A stretch of 64,000 bases of DNA from Symsagittifera roscoffensis (lineage: Eukaryota; Xenacoelomorpha; Acoela; Convolutidae). Below, one piece after another: positions 22,711 to 34,590 of this stretch. How positions within the stretch are numbered: the first letter of the stretch is position 1; each line of letters starts with the position of its first letter. The stretch lies in the NCBI RefSeq assembly GCF_963678635.1, contig NC_087066.1, forward strand, positions 34,291,301 to 34,355,300, given 5' to 3'. A program made the position numbers and the translations under genes. The notes below the pieces were generated by a model. It was not told the origin of the DNA, ran no database searches, and saw only the letters and a list, made by a program, of their open reading frames with translations.

Positions 22711-25700
22711 GTGAGTTGTGACTAGAGTATATAATAATGAGTTCGATCCCTCCAAGCATTTTGGGCATCAGAGTCTCATTTCTTCCAATGCAACCGGCTA
22801 ATTAATCATTGATATTGCGTGCGGAATTTCTGTTTCGCCACTTCCATTTAAATCTAGATAGTTACATAAAATAGTTGCGGCAAAATTTTTGCTCAGTTTG
22901 CTTTTATCAATCCTATTATGGTGTTTATTTCCAACTTCGAAGAGGTGTTTGTGTCACTTTTGATTTGTTCTTCAGAAAATTTCGGTGATTGTTGATACTT
23001 CAGAAAAGGTCAGTTTTTGCGTCGATCAGAAACAAATTAAGTTAGAATTAATATTGTTATTCATTTCAATATTATTCAGTGTCATTGAACGAAGTTGGGT
23101 CGTGTTATTTAGGTGGTGTGGTTTCTCTTCGGGAAATTTGATCAGGCCTAAAATTGTTTTTGATGGTTCGACTATTAGTTCCTTTTGAAGCTCAGTTCAA
23201 ATTCACTTACTAAGAGGGAGGAAATTTACGCTATCCGATTGCGAGATTGGAAATTGCTAGCACAAAAAGCAAGCTTGACTGTATGCGGATTTAGTTTTTA
23301 TATTTCCTAATGGAAATGAAAATTACTTACTGATCCAGGTTCGTCAAATTGAGTGAGTTTTTTTTAATATCAATCAGAAAAGTTAGATTTTGCCTGAACG
23401 CTATTTTAATCATGGCTATTTTGTTTTCAGGCATGTCTTTTTAAAATTGAAATTTTTTCGTCGTTTTGGGGGACTCCTATTTTGTTTGTGATGTATCACA
23501 GCTAATGCAAAACTCTGATTTGACTCTGTGTCAATTTTTCTTTCTTTGAAAATCTTTCAATAACACTATCTCCGTAAAAACTGATTCAAGCTTAGCTAGT
23601 CCATCTGATTTCAGTCCTTAACTGATTCGAACTCTGAAAATCAAATGAAAAAATCCATCTTTTGAATAGCATGCTTTAAAAATTTTAATATAAATCGATG
23701 AAAGTGATTAAATTAATTCAAAAATACTGCAGTTTCATCTTTTGCAAAGCTTTTTAAAACTTCAATTCTTTTTCGAAAAATGTTTTTTTTTCCTGAATCA
23801 ATCGAAGATGTCGAACAAAATTGCATCGGTTTTTCAAAACCAACCGGAAGTTCCATTGCTTGGGCGATTAACGTTAAATTTAGGCGAAACTTTTTTAATG
23901 CGACTGGATTCAAAAAAATCACAGCTGTGTTCCAATAATAGTTAGAATCCCAATATTTTATCTCAGTTGATTCGAATTATTTCAAAATTCATTGCTCCGA
24001 TTGTGTGCATTATAAACTTGGCTTGCATAATATTGCTATCAATAAACGTGTTTTTGCAAATCGGCACAAGCTTTCAAACTGACTATACTACTTTCAAGAA
24101 GGTATTCGATTTCAGAATGTAATCGCTTGAAATGAACTGAGTGCTTGAACATTTTCATTTTTAACGTTGATTAAGAGTCGATGAAAGTAGTTCAGACTGA
24201 TAATTCATATGCCGTGATATTTTTTTTTTTCGTTTTTTTTCTTCAGGAAGAGTCCTAAAGTTTGTTTGTTTAGGCTCAAATTTATTTTTTGCGGTTTGAT
24301 TTTGATCATGCTCAAATTCACTTTTTCGCATTTTGACTTCGATTTTTTTCAAGTTCGGTTCATTTCCTTTGTTAAAAGGAAGGCAAACTCCGCTATTGAA
24401 TAGCAAACGTCACGGTTTGAATTCTTGAACAAATTTACTGGTCAAATAGTTTCAAGCTATCACAATTTACTTGAAATAATAACGCTTGCGATTAACAAGC
24501 GTTACCATATCGGAAGTTGAGACTTTTTCAGGTAAACAATTTGCTTAACATCACAGCATCAATTGTTCAGTTTTTTTTAATGGTTCAGCAAGATTGAGGT
24601 ACCAATTCGGCCTGTTTCGTGTGGAGTTAACGGATAACGTCCAAGCTTGAGACGACAAAGTTTAGGTGTTCGGTTCTGACCATGAACTGATTTCTTTGAA
24701 ATGTTTTTATTTCTTTAAGAATTTTAATTATCGGACTATCGTTTGTCTGCTTATGTTTTGTCGGCTTACTTTTCAAAGCATGCAATTTTCTTGCGGTGAA
24801 GCAATATTTGCTTGAACTCGGATTTTGTATTATTTCAATTTTTGTCGCCCAAATGATTTTTATGCTTTAATGGTTTCGGCTTACATTTTATTGGCTTGTT
24901 CACATTATATTGATTTATTTGAAGGCTATACATCAATTTTTATTGCTTTTTTGTGTTTCAAGACAAGAGAAGGGCTTAAAACTCTGAGTTGCAAAATTTT
25001 TAACTAAAAAGTTTTGTTGCAACATTTTTATGTCTCAATGTGCGTCTACCCAAGTATTGTCCGATTGTTTGCCGCTTAGTGAATTTTTTCGAATACTCGT
25101 ATAAAGCTTGCGGTTTTTTTGTTGTTGACAGGTTTTCTTAAATTGCACAAAATTCGAGGCAATTATTTCTCATTTTTTTATAGAATTGGTATTAATTTAT
25201 CTTTGTGGCCGCATTTAAGCTAGAAACATTTCTTTTGTGTGTTTTAGGGGGCTTTAACTTTTTTGTCAGTTTCTTGTTTCTTTTCCATGGAAACTATTTT
25301 CGCTCAAGGGTTGTCTGCTCAAGCATTGTCGGCCATGTAGCCATTTTGCGAAACTGGTTTTGAATCTTTTTAAAATTCAATTGGTCTACTTTGCACGTTT
25401 TCTAAAATAAACTTTATTCAAGACAAGCACTATCGGAAGTGCTGCGAAGTTTGGCTTGCCCCTGTGTCAAAAAGATGGTTTCATCCAATTACAGAAAATA
25501 AATCGAATCCATGACATCTTGAGTTTCGGTTTTCAGTTTAGGTTTGCGAACTAAGTGAAGTTTGTCTTGATTTTTTAATAGTAATTTCGTTTTTTTAATC
25601 GCAATTGGTGCGAAGCTGAGCTTCACTTTTGCGTTCAAAAGTGTAATGGTTTGAATATCGAGCATTAAGTGGTTTATTCTAAAAATAACATGAAAAACAC

Positions 25701-25859
25701 TCCGATCAGGGTGATCACAAAGTCAGTGCCAAATAAACGCGAGGCGTGATCTGTCCGTGTCAGCAAATAAATATAAGTGCTAAAAAATTTTCGCCTCAGA
25801 GGTAAGTGAAATTGAAGCGTTAAATCCTCAGAAGCTTGAGCTTTTTTTTTCGTGATATA

Positions 25860-26588
25860 CAGTGCTGATTTAAATTAACCGGACAAAACGCGTTAAAGTT
25901 GAAATTTAAAACGCGTTTTTCTCAAATTGGGTTGAGTTTAGGTGAAAACTTATGAAGACAAAACTTGCTTAAATTATAGCAGAATTAATATGGTGTAATT
26001 TGTTTTGCAAAATTCGGGCCCAAAATTTTACCCCAAAAATGGGTCATTTTGGCTTTTCTTAGTTAATCGAAAATTACGCCAAAAATAACCAGTCGATCAC
26101 AGACATAATTATATCAAAGTGAGCGCCTTACGTAGGCCAACAAACTTTAATGAGGGTGTATTCTCCAAAAAAATTGCAAATCGTTTAAAAATTGTTTTTA
26201 AATCAAAAGTAGGTATTTTATATAGTAAAAACGACCTTTTTTGTCTATCAAACAAAAATAAATTAATTTATACATTGTTTTGGAGAATATACCCTTCTTA
26301 AAGTTTGTTGGGCTACGTAAGGGGCTCACTTTGATATAATTATGTCTGTGACCGACTGGGTGTTTTTGGCGTAATTTTTGATTAAATAAGAAAAGCCAAA
26401 ATGACCCATTTTTAAATAAAATTTTGGGCCCGAATTTTGCAAAACAAATAACACCATATCAATTCTGCTAAAATTTTCAGCAAGTTTTGTCTTCATAGGT
26501 TTTCACCTAAACTCAACCCAATTTGACAAAAACGCGTTTTAAATTTCAAGTTTAACGCGTTTTGTCCGGTTAATTTAAATCAGCACTG
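25860..26588. mobile_element. Foldback Tc1/mariner-like MITE, 729 bp, TA TSD
   Basis: Starts CAGTGCTGATTTAAATTAAC and ends with the complement, each end next to TA. The inverted arms run about 300 bp with few mismatches, including GGGCCCAAAATTTTACCCCA and GCGCCTTACGTAGGCC versus their complements. A ~120-bp AT-rich centre carries no transposase. Confidence 0.9.
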
Positions 26589-26618
26589 TAGTTTTCAAAA
26601 CATTAAGCTGTGAACATA

Positions 26619-27203
26619 CAGTGCTGATTTTAATTATCCGGACAAACAAACAAAACTTGAATTTTTAAACACGTTTTTCTCAATTTGGGTGAAGAGTAGA
26701 CAAAAAGTGAACAGAACAAAAGTTGCTTAGAATTTCATCAGAATTAATATGGTGCAATTGTTTCTCCGGAATTCTCAACCAAAGTTTTACCCCAAAAATT
26801 GGTCATTTTGGCTTTTCTCAATTAATCAAGAATTACGCTGAAACTACTTTATTAATTCACGAAAAAGTTATATCACAAGAAGCCTCTCACACAGCCCAAC
26901 AAAGTTCATTTAGGATTAAACCTCTAAAAACCTGTATAAGAGAAAAAAAATTTTACTTGATAGTCAATAAATGTTATGTTTACTATACAAAACCCAGAAT
27001 CTTAACTTAAAAACAAATTTTGAGCAAAATTTTGGTTGAGCAAAATTTTGGTTGAGAAAAAAAATGCATCATATTAATTCTGATGAAATTCTAAGCAACT
27101 TTTGTTCTCTTCATTATTTGTCTAATCTTAACCCAAATTGAGAAAAACGTGTTTGAAAGTTCAAGATTCGTTCGTTTTGTCCGGATAATTTAAATCAGCA
27201 CTG
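26619..27203. mobile_element. Second, related MITE, 585 bp, TA TSD
   Basis: Starts CAGTGCTGATTTTAATTATC and ends ATAATTTAAATCAGCACTG, with TA on both sides. It shares ATTAATATGGTG and TTACCCCAAAAATTGGTCAT with its neighbour but has diverged in the middle. Only 30 bp separate the two elements. Confidence 0.88.
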
Positions 27204-27957
27204 TAATTTTGGAAACGTTAACTGTATGTAATAGTGCTAGACGTCATGTCAAAAAGAGAGGAAAAAAAGCTGTTCCAGGAAATATCAATGCCAGGCATTC
27301 ATTTTTATCAGTGCCAGCAGTTTTCGGATACTGCGGTCACCCTGTAGATATTTCAAATCAAATTCAGATGCAAACAACGACTAATGAACAGGCTTCTCAG
27401 TTAGTGCAATACCAATAAGTGCTTTTTTGCATCACACATGCATCAAATATTGGAAATTCATTAGCATGTGATTTATCCGTTTTCGATGGCTAGTGTTTGT
27501 AACCAGTAAGACGCTCTGGCGAAGTTGCGAAGACATTAGACTCTAACTCTGGAGGTATAGGGAAATTTTTGTTTTGCGAAACTTTTTCACTTAATTATGC
27601 ATTTTGTTGTATTTTAAAGCTCCCGGCTTGCATCTTTTTGCTTGCTTGCGAATTTAATCTTCACCTGTGTTTAAAGTTAAAAAAACTCAACTGGTTGATT
27701 GCAATTATGTATTACTTGTCTAAAATTTTATCACCTATGTGGCTTGTTATTGAGTACTACCTGAAAGTTTTTTTCTCAAAACAATGCGAGTTAGGGAGGT
27801 GGCCAATTATTTGTATTTTTGTCGAGAAGAGTGTAGATCGATTAAGCTTTTGTTCCGGGTTGGATTTTCTTTATTCCTTTGATAATTTCGCCTGTGTGAA
27901 CATGAGTTGTCGTTGAACTGAGATAGATTGCTTCAAATTTTCCCATTGAGTTTTCAG

Positions 27958-28099
27958 GATCTACCTGACGCTGAGGAACAGAGACGACACGGGTCAGTTG
28001 TTCGGAGTGTGTGCTTGGCAGATACGACTGACGAAGAAGATAAGGCCGCCTGTCAATGTATTTGAGGCTAGTATCGCTCCTCAGTGCGCATATCACTAG
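27958..28099 (+). CDS. Gene 1, exon 10 (terminal)
   Basis: Acceptor gagttttcag/G completes the Leu codon of exon 9. The frame then encodes IYLTLRNRDDTGQLFGVCA, WQIRLTKKIRPPVNVFEA, SIAPQCAYH and a TAG stop at 28097-28099. A second frame (acidic, starting DLPDAEEQRRHG) is also open for about 35 codons, but the phase is wrong. An internal gtcagt could act as an alternative donor to the orphan exon at 28464. Confidence 0.65.
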
Positions 28100-28447
28100 A
28101 ATACTTCAATTTGATTAGCCTATCAATTAGGTTTTGGGGTACTTTTTCACTGAAAAGTTTTTTTTTTATTTCACTCGAGTTTTTCTGTATAAACTCACAA
28201 AAAAACAAACACCTTAATTTCAGTTTTGTCTCCGTCTTTCAAGATATGTTTTCTTGGCTATATTTCAATCAAAACTATTGAGCATCATGAACCCAAATCT
28301 CAATACCTGGGGCTGGTAGGGTTTGGGAATGTGGTGATATGAGAAGTCCTAACGAATGCTCTAGTTCCAGTGCGTCTCTGAACCAGCCATGAAGACGCGA
28401 TTGTTTGCAAGTACTTTGAATTTGCTGCTTGTGTTTAGATTGATCAG
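28100..28447 (+). other. Gene 1 3' UTR or spacer
   Basis: No gene seen. No AATAAA poly(A) signal stands out directly after the stop. Confidence 0.3.
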
Positions 28448-28634
28448 TCTTACATTTCATCAGTCTCGGATGTATACGCCAGAGAAGATGCAAGAGGAGA
28501 TAATAAATTGAGGGAGGAATGTATTCAGTACATACAAAAGACTGTGCAATATGCCATTGAGACTACCTTAACTCGGCATAAACAGAAAGTGGCAACAGAG
28601 CATGTGTCTGCTGATTTGAAAGGACTAACTTCTT
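28448..28634 (+). CDS. Orphan exon, helical (gene unassigned)
   Basis: Open frame between an ag acceptor (tgatcag/TCT; alternative at 28464) and a strong donor (CTTCTT/gtgagc). It encodes about 62 residues: SYISSVSDVYAREDARGDN, KLREECIQYIQKTVQYAIE, TTLTRHKQKVATEHVSADL. It looks like a long charged helix. Neither exon 10 nor the F-BAR exons connect to it without an alternative junction. It may be an alternative 3' part of gene 1 (exon 10 truncated at gtcagt plus acceptor 28464 is in phase) or part of a separate gene. Confidence 0.45.
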
Positions 28635-29456
28635 GTGAGCAATTATAGAATTATTTACTCTCAGGCGGTTTCAGTTGGAGTCCCATTTAAATTGAAAAAA
28701 ATGGACGATGCATATAGAATTTTGGCAATGTTAATGTTTTTAAAACAATTTATCAATAAGGTCAATTCGCATGATTTTGCACAAATAAGGAATACCTCTG
28801 ACGTGGTGAATCATTAGGTCAACACCTCGCTTACCGTAAACATGGAATTATTACAAAAAAGTAATTGCGAGTTTGCTGAATGAGTTGTGGGGTGAAGGTT
28901 CATTCTTCTATTTCACCTCCAAAAATGATTTGAAATCACCTGAGAGGAAAAAATGATAATTTTCCTCGTCAAGTTAGTGCTTGAATTGAAATTTAGATTC
29001 ATTTTAAAAATAATTTTAGCGTAGAGTCATGAATTGTTCTATTTTTCTAAAATACATTGAGCAATTAAAATATAAATACTCCTGGTTTTTGACCGAGTCC
29101 AGTCGAGTATAGATTTTGCGGTCAGCTGCATTATATGAAAATACGTAGTGTCTCATACAAAAAGTTTAGTCTTAGTATCAAGGTGTCACCAGCAGAAACA
29201 AAAGAAGCAGAAAGGCCGTACTAAATTGTTTTTTTAAAGTGCATGCGACAAAAAATGAAATATCGATCAACAAAAGAAAAAACAAGGGAGAGTCAGATTA
29301 TTGAGTCTGTTTTGTTATTAATTTACTTTTGTTAAGTAAAAGGCGAGTAGTGCGTTGATGTGTATTTAGTATTCAGTTAATTGATCGACAGGAGGTTTTA
29401 ATGTGAATGTTGGCTAGGCTTAATCTAATTTGTCTAACAGTTTACCTTCTTCAAGC

Positions 29457-29526
29457 GACAGCTATTGTAGAGGGCAGTCCACTTGGATGCTTGAGACCTG
29501 TAGTTCGACTCCTGTAGAGAGTGTTT
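29457..29526 (+). repeat. tRNA-like SINE head
   Basis: ACCTGTAGTTCGACTCCTG is a good B box, and TTGTAGAGGGCAGTCC lies in the position of the A box. A T-rich sequence follows. Upstream sequence shares the family's TATTACGAAGTTAAC phrase further downstream (29757). Confidence 0.45.
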
Positions 29527-30699
29527 AATTTTCAAACTCGGATATTTTTCCTAGCTTTTTAAAGCTTTTCCTTGGCGTTTTGTAGCGTGTGCTTACGCTC
29601 TCGAATAATCAAAAAGCGCAAAAAATTGCATTAATTTAGGTTTGGAATTCGATTTTAGTTTTAAGATGGCCCAGCGGAATCAAATAATTAATTATGGACG
29701 TAGTTTTCTTGTCTTAAATTATGTACTACACAATGGAGCTTGCGATCATTGTGTTATATTACGAAGTTAACTTTTCCAAACCAACGCGCAACAAAGTGCT
29801 CATTTCGGTGGAGCTTTGGTGCATAGCATTGCTAGTTAATGGCATGAGTTCTCCGTTTTATGAGTGGCTTTTGTTTTGGGTATTTAAGCGTCAATGACAA
29901 AATGCTGTAGGGGCATGTGGATCTTGCTCAATTTCTGAAGGTTGATTCCCGTTGAGGGCATTTACTTTTAACTTTTTGTTTTTTCGACCCTTTTTAGAAT
30001 TATTCTATGCGCCTGAGCTTACGAAGTTCAGCATCTTCTCGGTGCATGAAAACAGTAATTATCATATAAAATGCTGAAATTGAAAGAGCTTTAACGTGAC
30101 ATTAACATATTTTCACGCAAAGAGAACTGTTATTGTACGATGCCATCTTTTGATTGTAAGTGCCAGTTTTGATTGCAGCAGCTTGTTTGTTCAATTTATT
30201 GAAAACTTTTCAAACCAATTTGAGTGTTCTGAAAGTCGTTTTTTTGTCTCATTGACTTCTTTTCAGGCTAACCATTCATCAACTTCAAAAATGCAGCAAT
30301 GGTGTAACTATTAGCGCGTACAAGCTAGCTTATGGACGATTAGATCATCACGAAAAGTTGAAAATCATCTATAATGTGGCACCTTTCATCAATCTGAAAA
30401 CATATGTTGTAAACATCTTTCTTGTCAGTTTCGAAAATGGGAACTCACATTTAAAAATGTCAATATTTTGTCACTTTATTGTAGGTTGACAAAATTAATC
30501 ATTTTAGCTCTGTGAAAACTATTATAAGCCTATTTTGTCTAAAAATTCCGTACGGCAGACATACTTTTGAGACAAATTGCCAAAATGGTGGTTTTGGGCA
30601 CTAAATATGGGAACGTGTTTAAATGTATGCCCCCAGACAAAAATGATGGCGTAAGAATTTGTTTTTGTTGGTGAAAGTCAGGGTCAGATAGGGTGAGGG

Positions 30700-30900
30700 T
30701 TGCCGAAAAATTGCCTCTCACCCTAAAATCTTGGTCAAATTAATACAAAAAAGCGTCCTTTTAGGCCTGTTATTTTTCAAAAAATCGCTCGCGGCTTAAG
30801 GATAATTTTAGAAATAGGGTTTTCTCAGTGCTTTAAGATAGCTTGGAAAATTAATTTGATTGACCATAAAAAAGTTGACAAAATTTAAAACCCTAGTGAT
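30700..30900 (+). repeat. Decayed hAT-family interior
   Basis: TTTTTCAAAAAATCGCTCGC, AAATAGGGTTTTCTCAGTGC, AATTAATTTGATTGACC and AAAGTTGACAAAATTT parallel 20960-21090 inside the intact hAT copy. No TIR is preserved. Confidence 0.6.
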
Positions 30901-31299
30901 AAAAGCAACGAAATTCACTGGTCGTCCTGCATTGATCAATCAACCAAAAAGTGTTGCGGCAGCGCCATATTATCTGTTGTTACATCAACGGTTGTTGTTA
31001 CATGAATAGTGTGTAAATAAATCGTGTTTTGTTCGCAATCAAAATTGATCTTTTTTTGGTTTGAATTTTGCTTTTTTTTAGTTCAATACAAATTTATTTG
31101 CTAAAAGCATTGCAATTTTGGCAAAAAAAATTGTGAATGAATTTCAGGTTCGAACTAGGATTTTCATTATGAGGCCTAACTAAGCGCTGAATTGGCGCAC
31201 AATATCGTGTCTATAGGTCACTGAAATCCACCAATGTTCCAAAATGTAAGTGGATTCAACTTAAGTAGTGTAAAAATAATTGGTACGTTAGTTTTATCG

Positions 31300-31505
31300 C
31301 GGGTTCCGCAACGAGCGAATACAGCTATATGTTCTGGATTCCGCAATTAGAAACGGATTCCACAAATCAAGAGCGAGTTCTGCAAATGTTAGCGGATTCT
31401 GCAAACTGTGAGCGGATTCCGTTTAGGTTTTGCGGATTATCCTTGCTATTTGCGGATTCCCCTTACAATTTGCGGATTCCGCTTACAGTTGCGATTTCCG
31501 CGACA
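31300..31505. repeat. Minisatellite of ~20-26-bp GCGGATTCCGC units
   Basis: About eight irregular units with the core GCGGATTCCGC or its variants (GGATTCCGCAATT, GCGGATTCTGCAAACTG, TGCGGATTCCCCTTAC). Each core is nearly palindromic. Confidence 0.85.
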
Positions 31506-33376
31506 GCGCTTTTTTGATATACAGATATATCAATAACTATTTATGAATTCCCTAAACTCAAATTGTTATTGCAGACTCCGCAAATTCGCCCGTTTTTGAA
31601 GTGATTTTAGTAATACAGTGTTTGAACTAATTTTTCGTTGAACCCAAAACAGCAAAGAAGTTCAAAGACAACCAACAATGTTGCGGATTTTGCGAAAAAT
31701 CTGTTTTTGACCTGTTGCGGCCTGTTATATTTTAGATTTCCCGTGGAGTAAAAAAATACTCATTGAACCGGTTGTCTCTATTTGGGCTGGTATAAAAAAA
31801 CTGTCGATAAACAATGATTCCTGAAAATCAAAAATTTTAAACCTGATATATTTAGTTGTTCGAAGTTCCCCAGTTGAAAATGTTCAAAATAATCAGTCAG
31901 GTATTTTCGGTTTTTTTGAGTACATGGACACTTTTCTGCTGGCTAGGTTTTCCCTTTCCGGCTTCTAGGGTCTGAAACTGCACCGGTATGAATACTAAAA
32001 GCTTAAATTCTGAGCTGGCGCTTCAGTAGAATCTGTCCATTTAAAAGTACAAATCCAAATGGTTCGTTTGAATTTGTCCAAATTGGCAAAGCATGCAAAC
32101 GTATATTCACGTTTTATTAAAGTCCAAAAGCTAAACAGAAACGTTTACTTAATCATTCTAGCAAAACACCATTAGCGAAGCCATACTAAAGAGACGATGC
32201 GATTATTTGTGTATTAAATACACGGACAGATTGACTCAAACAAACGTATCCAAACTGGTTTCTCTTCATCTTAGCAGTGCATTGTAAATCTATAGTTGAG
32301 ATCATTGTCTAATTGAGATCACGGAGACAGCGGTCTAAACCCAAATCCAACTAGACTGGGCAAACTTAGAAGAGACGTTGAATCCCGTTTATTGCAATTG
32401 AATGTGGGTTAGCAACTGAGTTTACTCAACTGCCAACTGAAACCACGCCCAGCTAGAAATAAAGAAATAAATCTCATATCATATCCTACTTGCTGAGTTA
32501 CAAATTATAAGGTAAGATTTTCATTGACAACCTTAATTATAAAAATCGATCTTCATGGTGTATCGCTACAGGGTACTGCAACCGGCTACTACACTTTTTC
32601 CCCCACCAACAAATTTGTTTACAGAACAGACACGAAACGGTAATCCCGGGTGGGCGGCTGTGAATGATTGATTTTTGATCATAGCATGTACGCTATTATG
32701 CTTGCGTAAATAGTTTAGAATAGATCGAAAGTTTTTAACACATTGGTTGTAAATTTACTTACGCCGATTTCTTACGCCATTTTTTAAAGCTTTTTTTTAA
32801 AAAAGGTATCATCTGTTCATGAACATAACGACTTATTAACCTCATATGGCGTTGTTTGATGGGCGAAAAAATAGCGTATACGTGTGTGTATGCGTTTTGA
32901 AGGGGACTTGAAAACTTTTCTGGATTATTAAGTTCAATGAAAACCATTTTTTTTATCGGCTCAACGGATGTCTGCTGAAGTATTGTCGGTTTTGTTACCG
33001 CTGTATAGGTTTTCTTTTGTTCCATTCTTTATTACCATGCGATAATCCAGCATATTGCAACCGAATACTGGACTTTTTCTTCTAAGTCACTTTATTCACA
33101 GCATCTTCAATTTTCTGAACTGCCGTTGTACTTGATCTCTAGTTTTATTGGGCGTAGAGTGTAGTGGTACTGAGCATAGAGATGATGTTCTTTCTCTTGT
33201 TTACTTTTTGTTGTCGGCTTTTCGGAGTTCGCCAAATTTCTGACGGCTCACTTGCCGGGTGTTTTTATTTCAGTTTTCAACTTACAAAAATTTTACATTG
33301 TGCAATTTTTTTCTTAGAAACTTCTACTGAGTTTCAAAATGAGTTTCAAATACTGAGGGGAGCAAATGCAAGATCG

Positions 33377-34590
33377 CTCACTCCCCTGTGTGCCTGCATA
33401 CTCCCCTAGAGTTTTTGTTTACTTGACCCCTCTTTCTATGACCTTCGAAAAAGTGTGGGGGATTATTTGACCCATATTTTTGATTTTTTTTGTTTTCTCG
33501 ATAACTACCCCTCTCAAACCTGAGTTTTTGGTTTCAATGATTAGAACGGTTTAGAAAAGTTCCCCTGCATAAGCGGCTACAAACAATTTTTTCTACTCAA
33601 AATTATGGCCAACGGAATAGTCAAATTCTTGATTTTTGACCGTTTTGTGACTCTTTTTGATTTTTCTCGAAAACTAACCTCTCAAATTTGATATTGGGGG
33701 TTCAATGGAGTTAACGGGTAGTGTGAAGCTCCACTGCATTTACGGACACTCGCAAAATTTTTTACAAAAGAAAATATTGCCCTCGGAAAAACCATATCTA
33801 AGATTTAGGGTTCAATTTAAAGAACGGGTTGTGGAGAGTTCATAATTTTATGCGACTATGCCTCATATTTTTCTGACATCAAAAGTTAAGGCCCTTGGAA
33901 AGTTTGATTTTTAACCGTTTTTTTAGTCTTTTTTTTCCTGAAAATTGCCCTCCCAAATGTGACATTTTGCAATCAATCGAAATTACAGGTTCCGTAAATT
34001 TTTTCTGAATAAGCGGCTACGCCCTAGTTTTTCACACAAAATGCTATGATTCTCGGGAATGTCAAATTTTTAAAAGTGGACCCTTTTTTGGACTTTTCTC
34101 ACTAAATATCCTGCCAAATCTGAAATCATATGTTTTATCAAAAAGACAGGTTATTGAACGCCTACGTTTATAATTGGCTACGTCCAGTTTCTTTAATAAA
34201 AAAAGTTATGGCCTTCAAGAAAGTCAAAGTCTTGAATCTTTGACAGTTTTTGAAAGATTTTTGATTTTACGCAAAAACTACCGCACCAATTCTCAAGTTG
34301 TGATCAATCGAGACACCCAGTATTGGGAATCTTATCTGCTAGAGCTGCCAATACCTGCTTTTTGGAAAGTATTTTGACGGTTTTATAGAATTTTTGAATA
34401 TGTTTAAGATTTTTTGGGGTTTTTGGAAAGTATTTTGACGGTTTTATAGAATTTTTGACCATGTTTTAGATTTTTTGGGGTTTTCTTAAAATTTACCCAA
34501 TCAAATCTGAAATGAAAAGTTCAATTTAAAAAATCGGTTGCAATAATTAATACTGCAGAAGCGAGACTCCTTGATTTTCGTATGACAAAT
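33377..34590. repeat. Modular repeat copy 3: header plus longest array
   Basis: Header CTCCCCTGTGTGCCTGCATA, CCTTCGAAAAAGTGTGGGGG, then about seven units (CCTCTCAAACCTGAGTTTTT, AAGCGGCTAC, AAATTATGGCC, GACCGTTTT). One unit carries a local 61-bp tandem duplication (34361-34485). Confidence 0.8.
34361..34485. repeat. 61-bp tandem duplication
   Basis: TTTGGAAAGTATTTTGACGG followed by TTTTATAGAATTTTTGA recurs 61 bp later almost unchanged. It is younger than the array that contains it. Confidence 0.85.

Larger units (their letters stand above)
22711..27957 (+). other. Gene 1 intron 9 (5.2 kb), repeat-filled
   Basis: Contains hairpin modules (23492-23533, 25432-25468, 25598-25636), two GACTCA/AAGTCTT modules (23085, 24175), the two sister TIR elements (25860-27203) and a tRNA-like segment near 27490. 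No exon recognised. Confidence 0.55.

Noticed and set aside
4205-28099. Naming gene 1 as a FASTK or PPR protein
   Set aside because: Helical periodicity is compatible, but no RAP domain or PPR signature residues could be identified by eye.
32030-32640. Solo LTR
   Set aside because: Tandem AATAAA-type signals and a distinct composition are suggestive, but no TG...CA boundaries or target duplication could be found.
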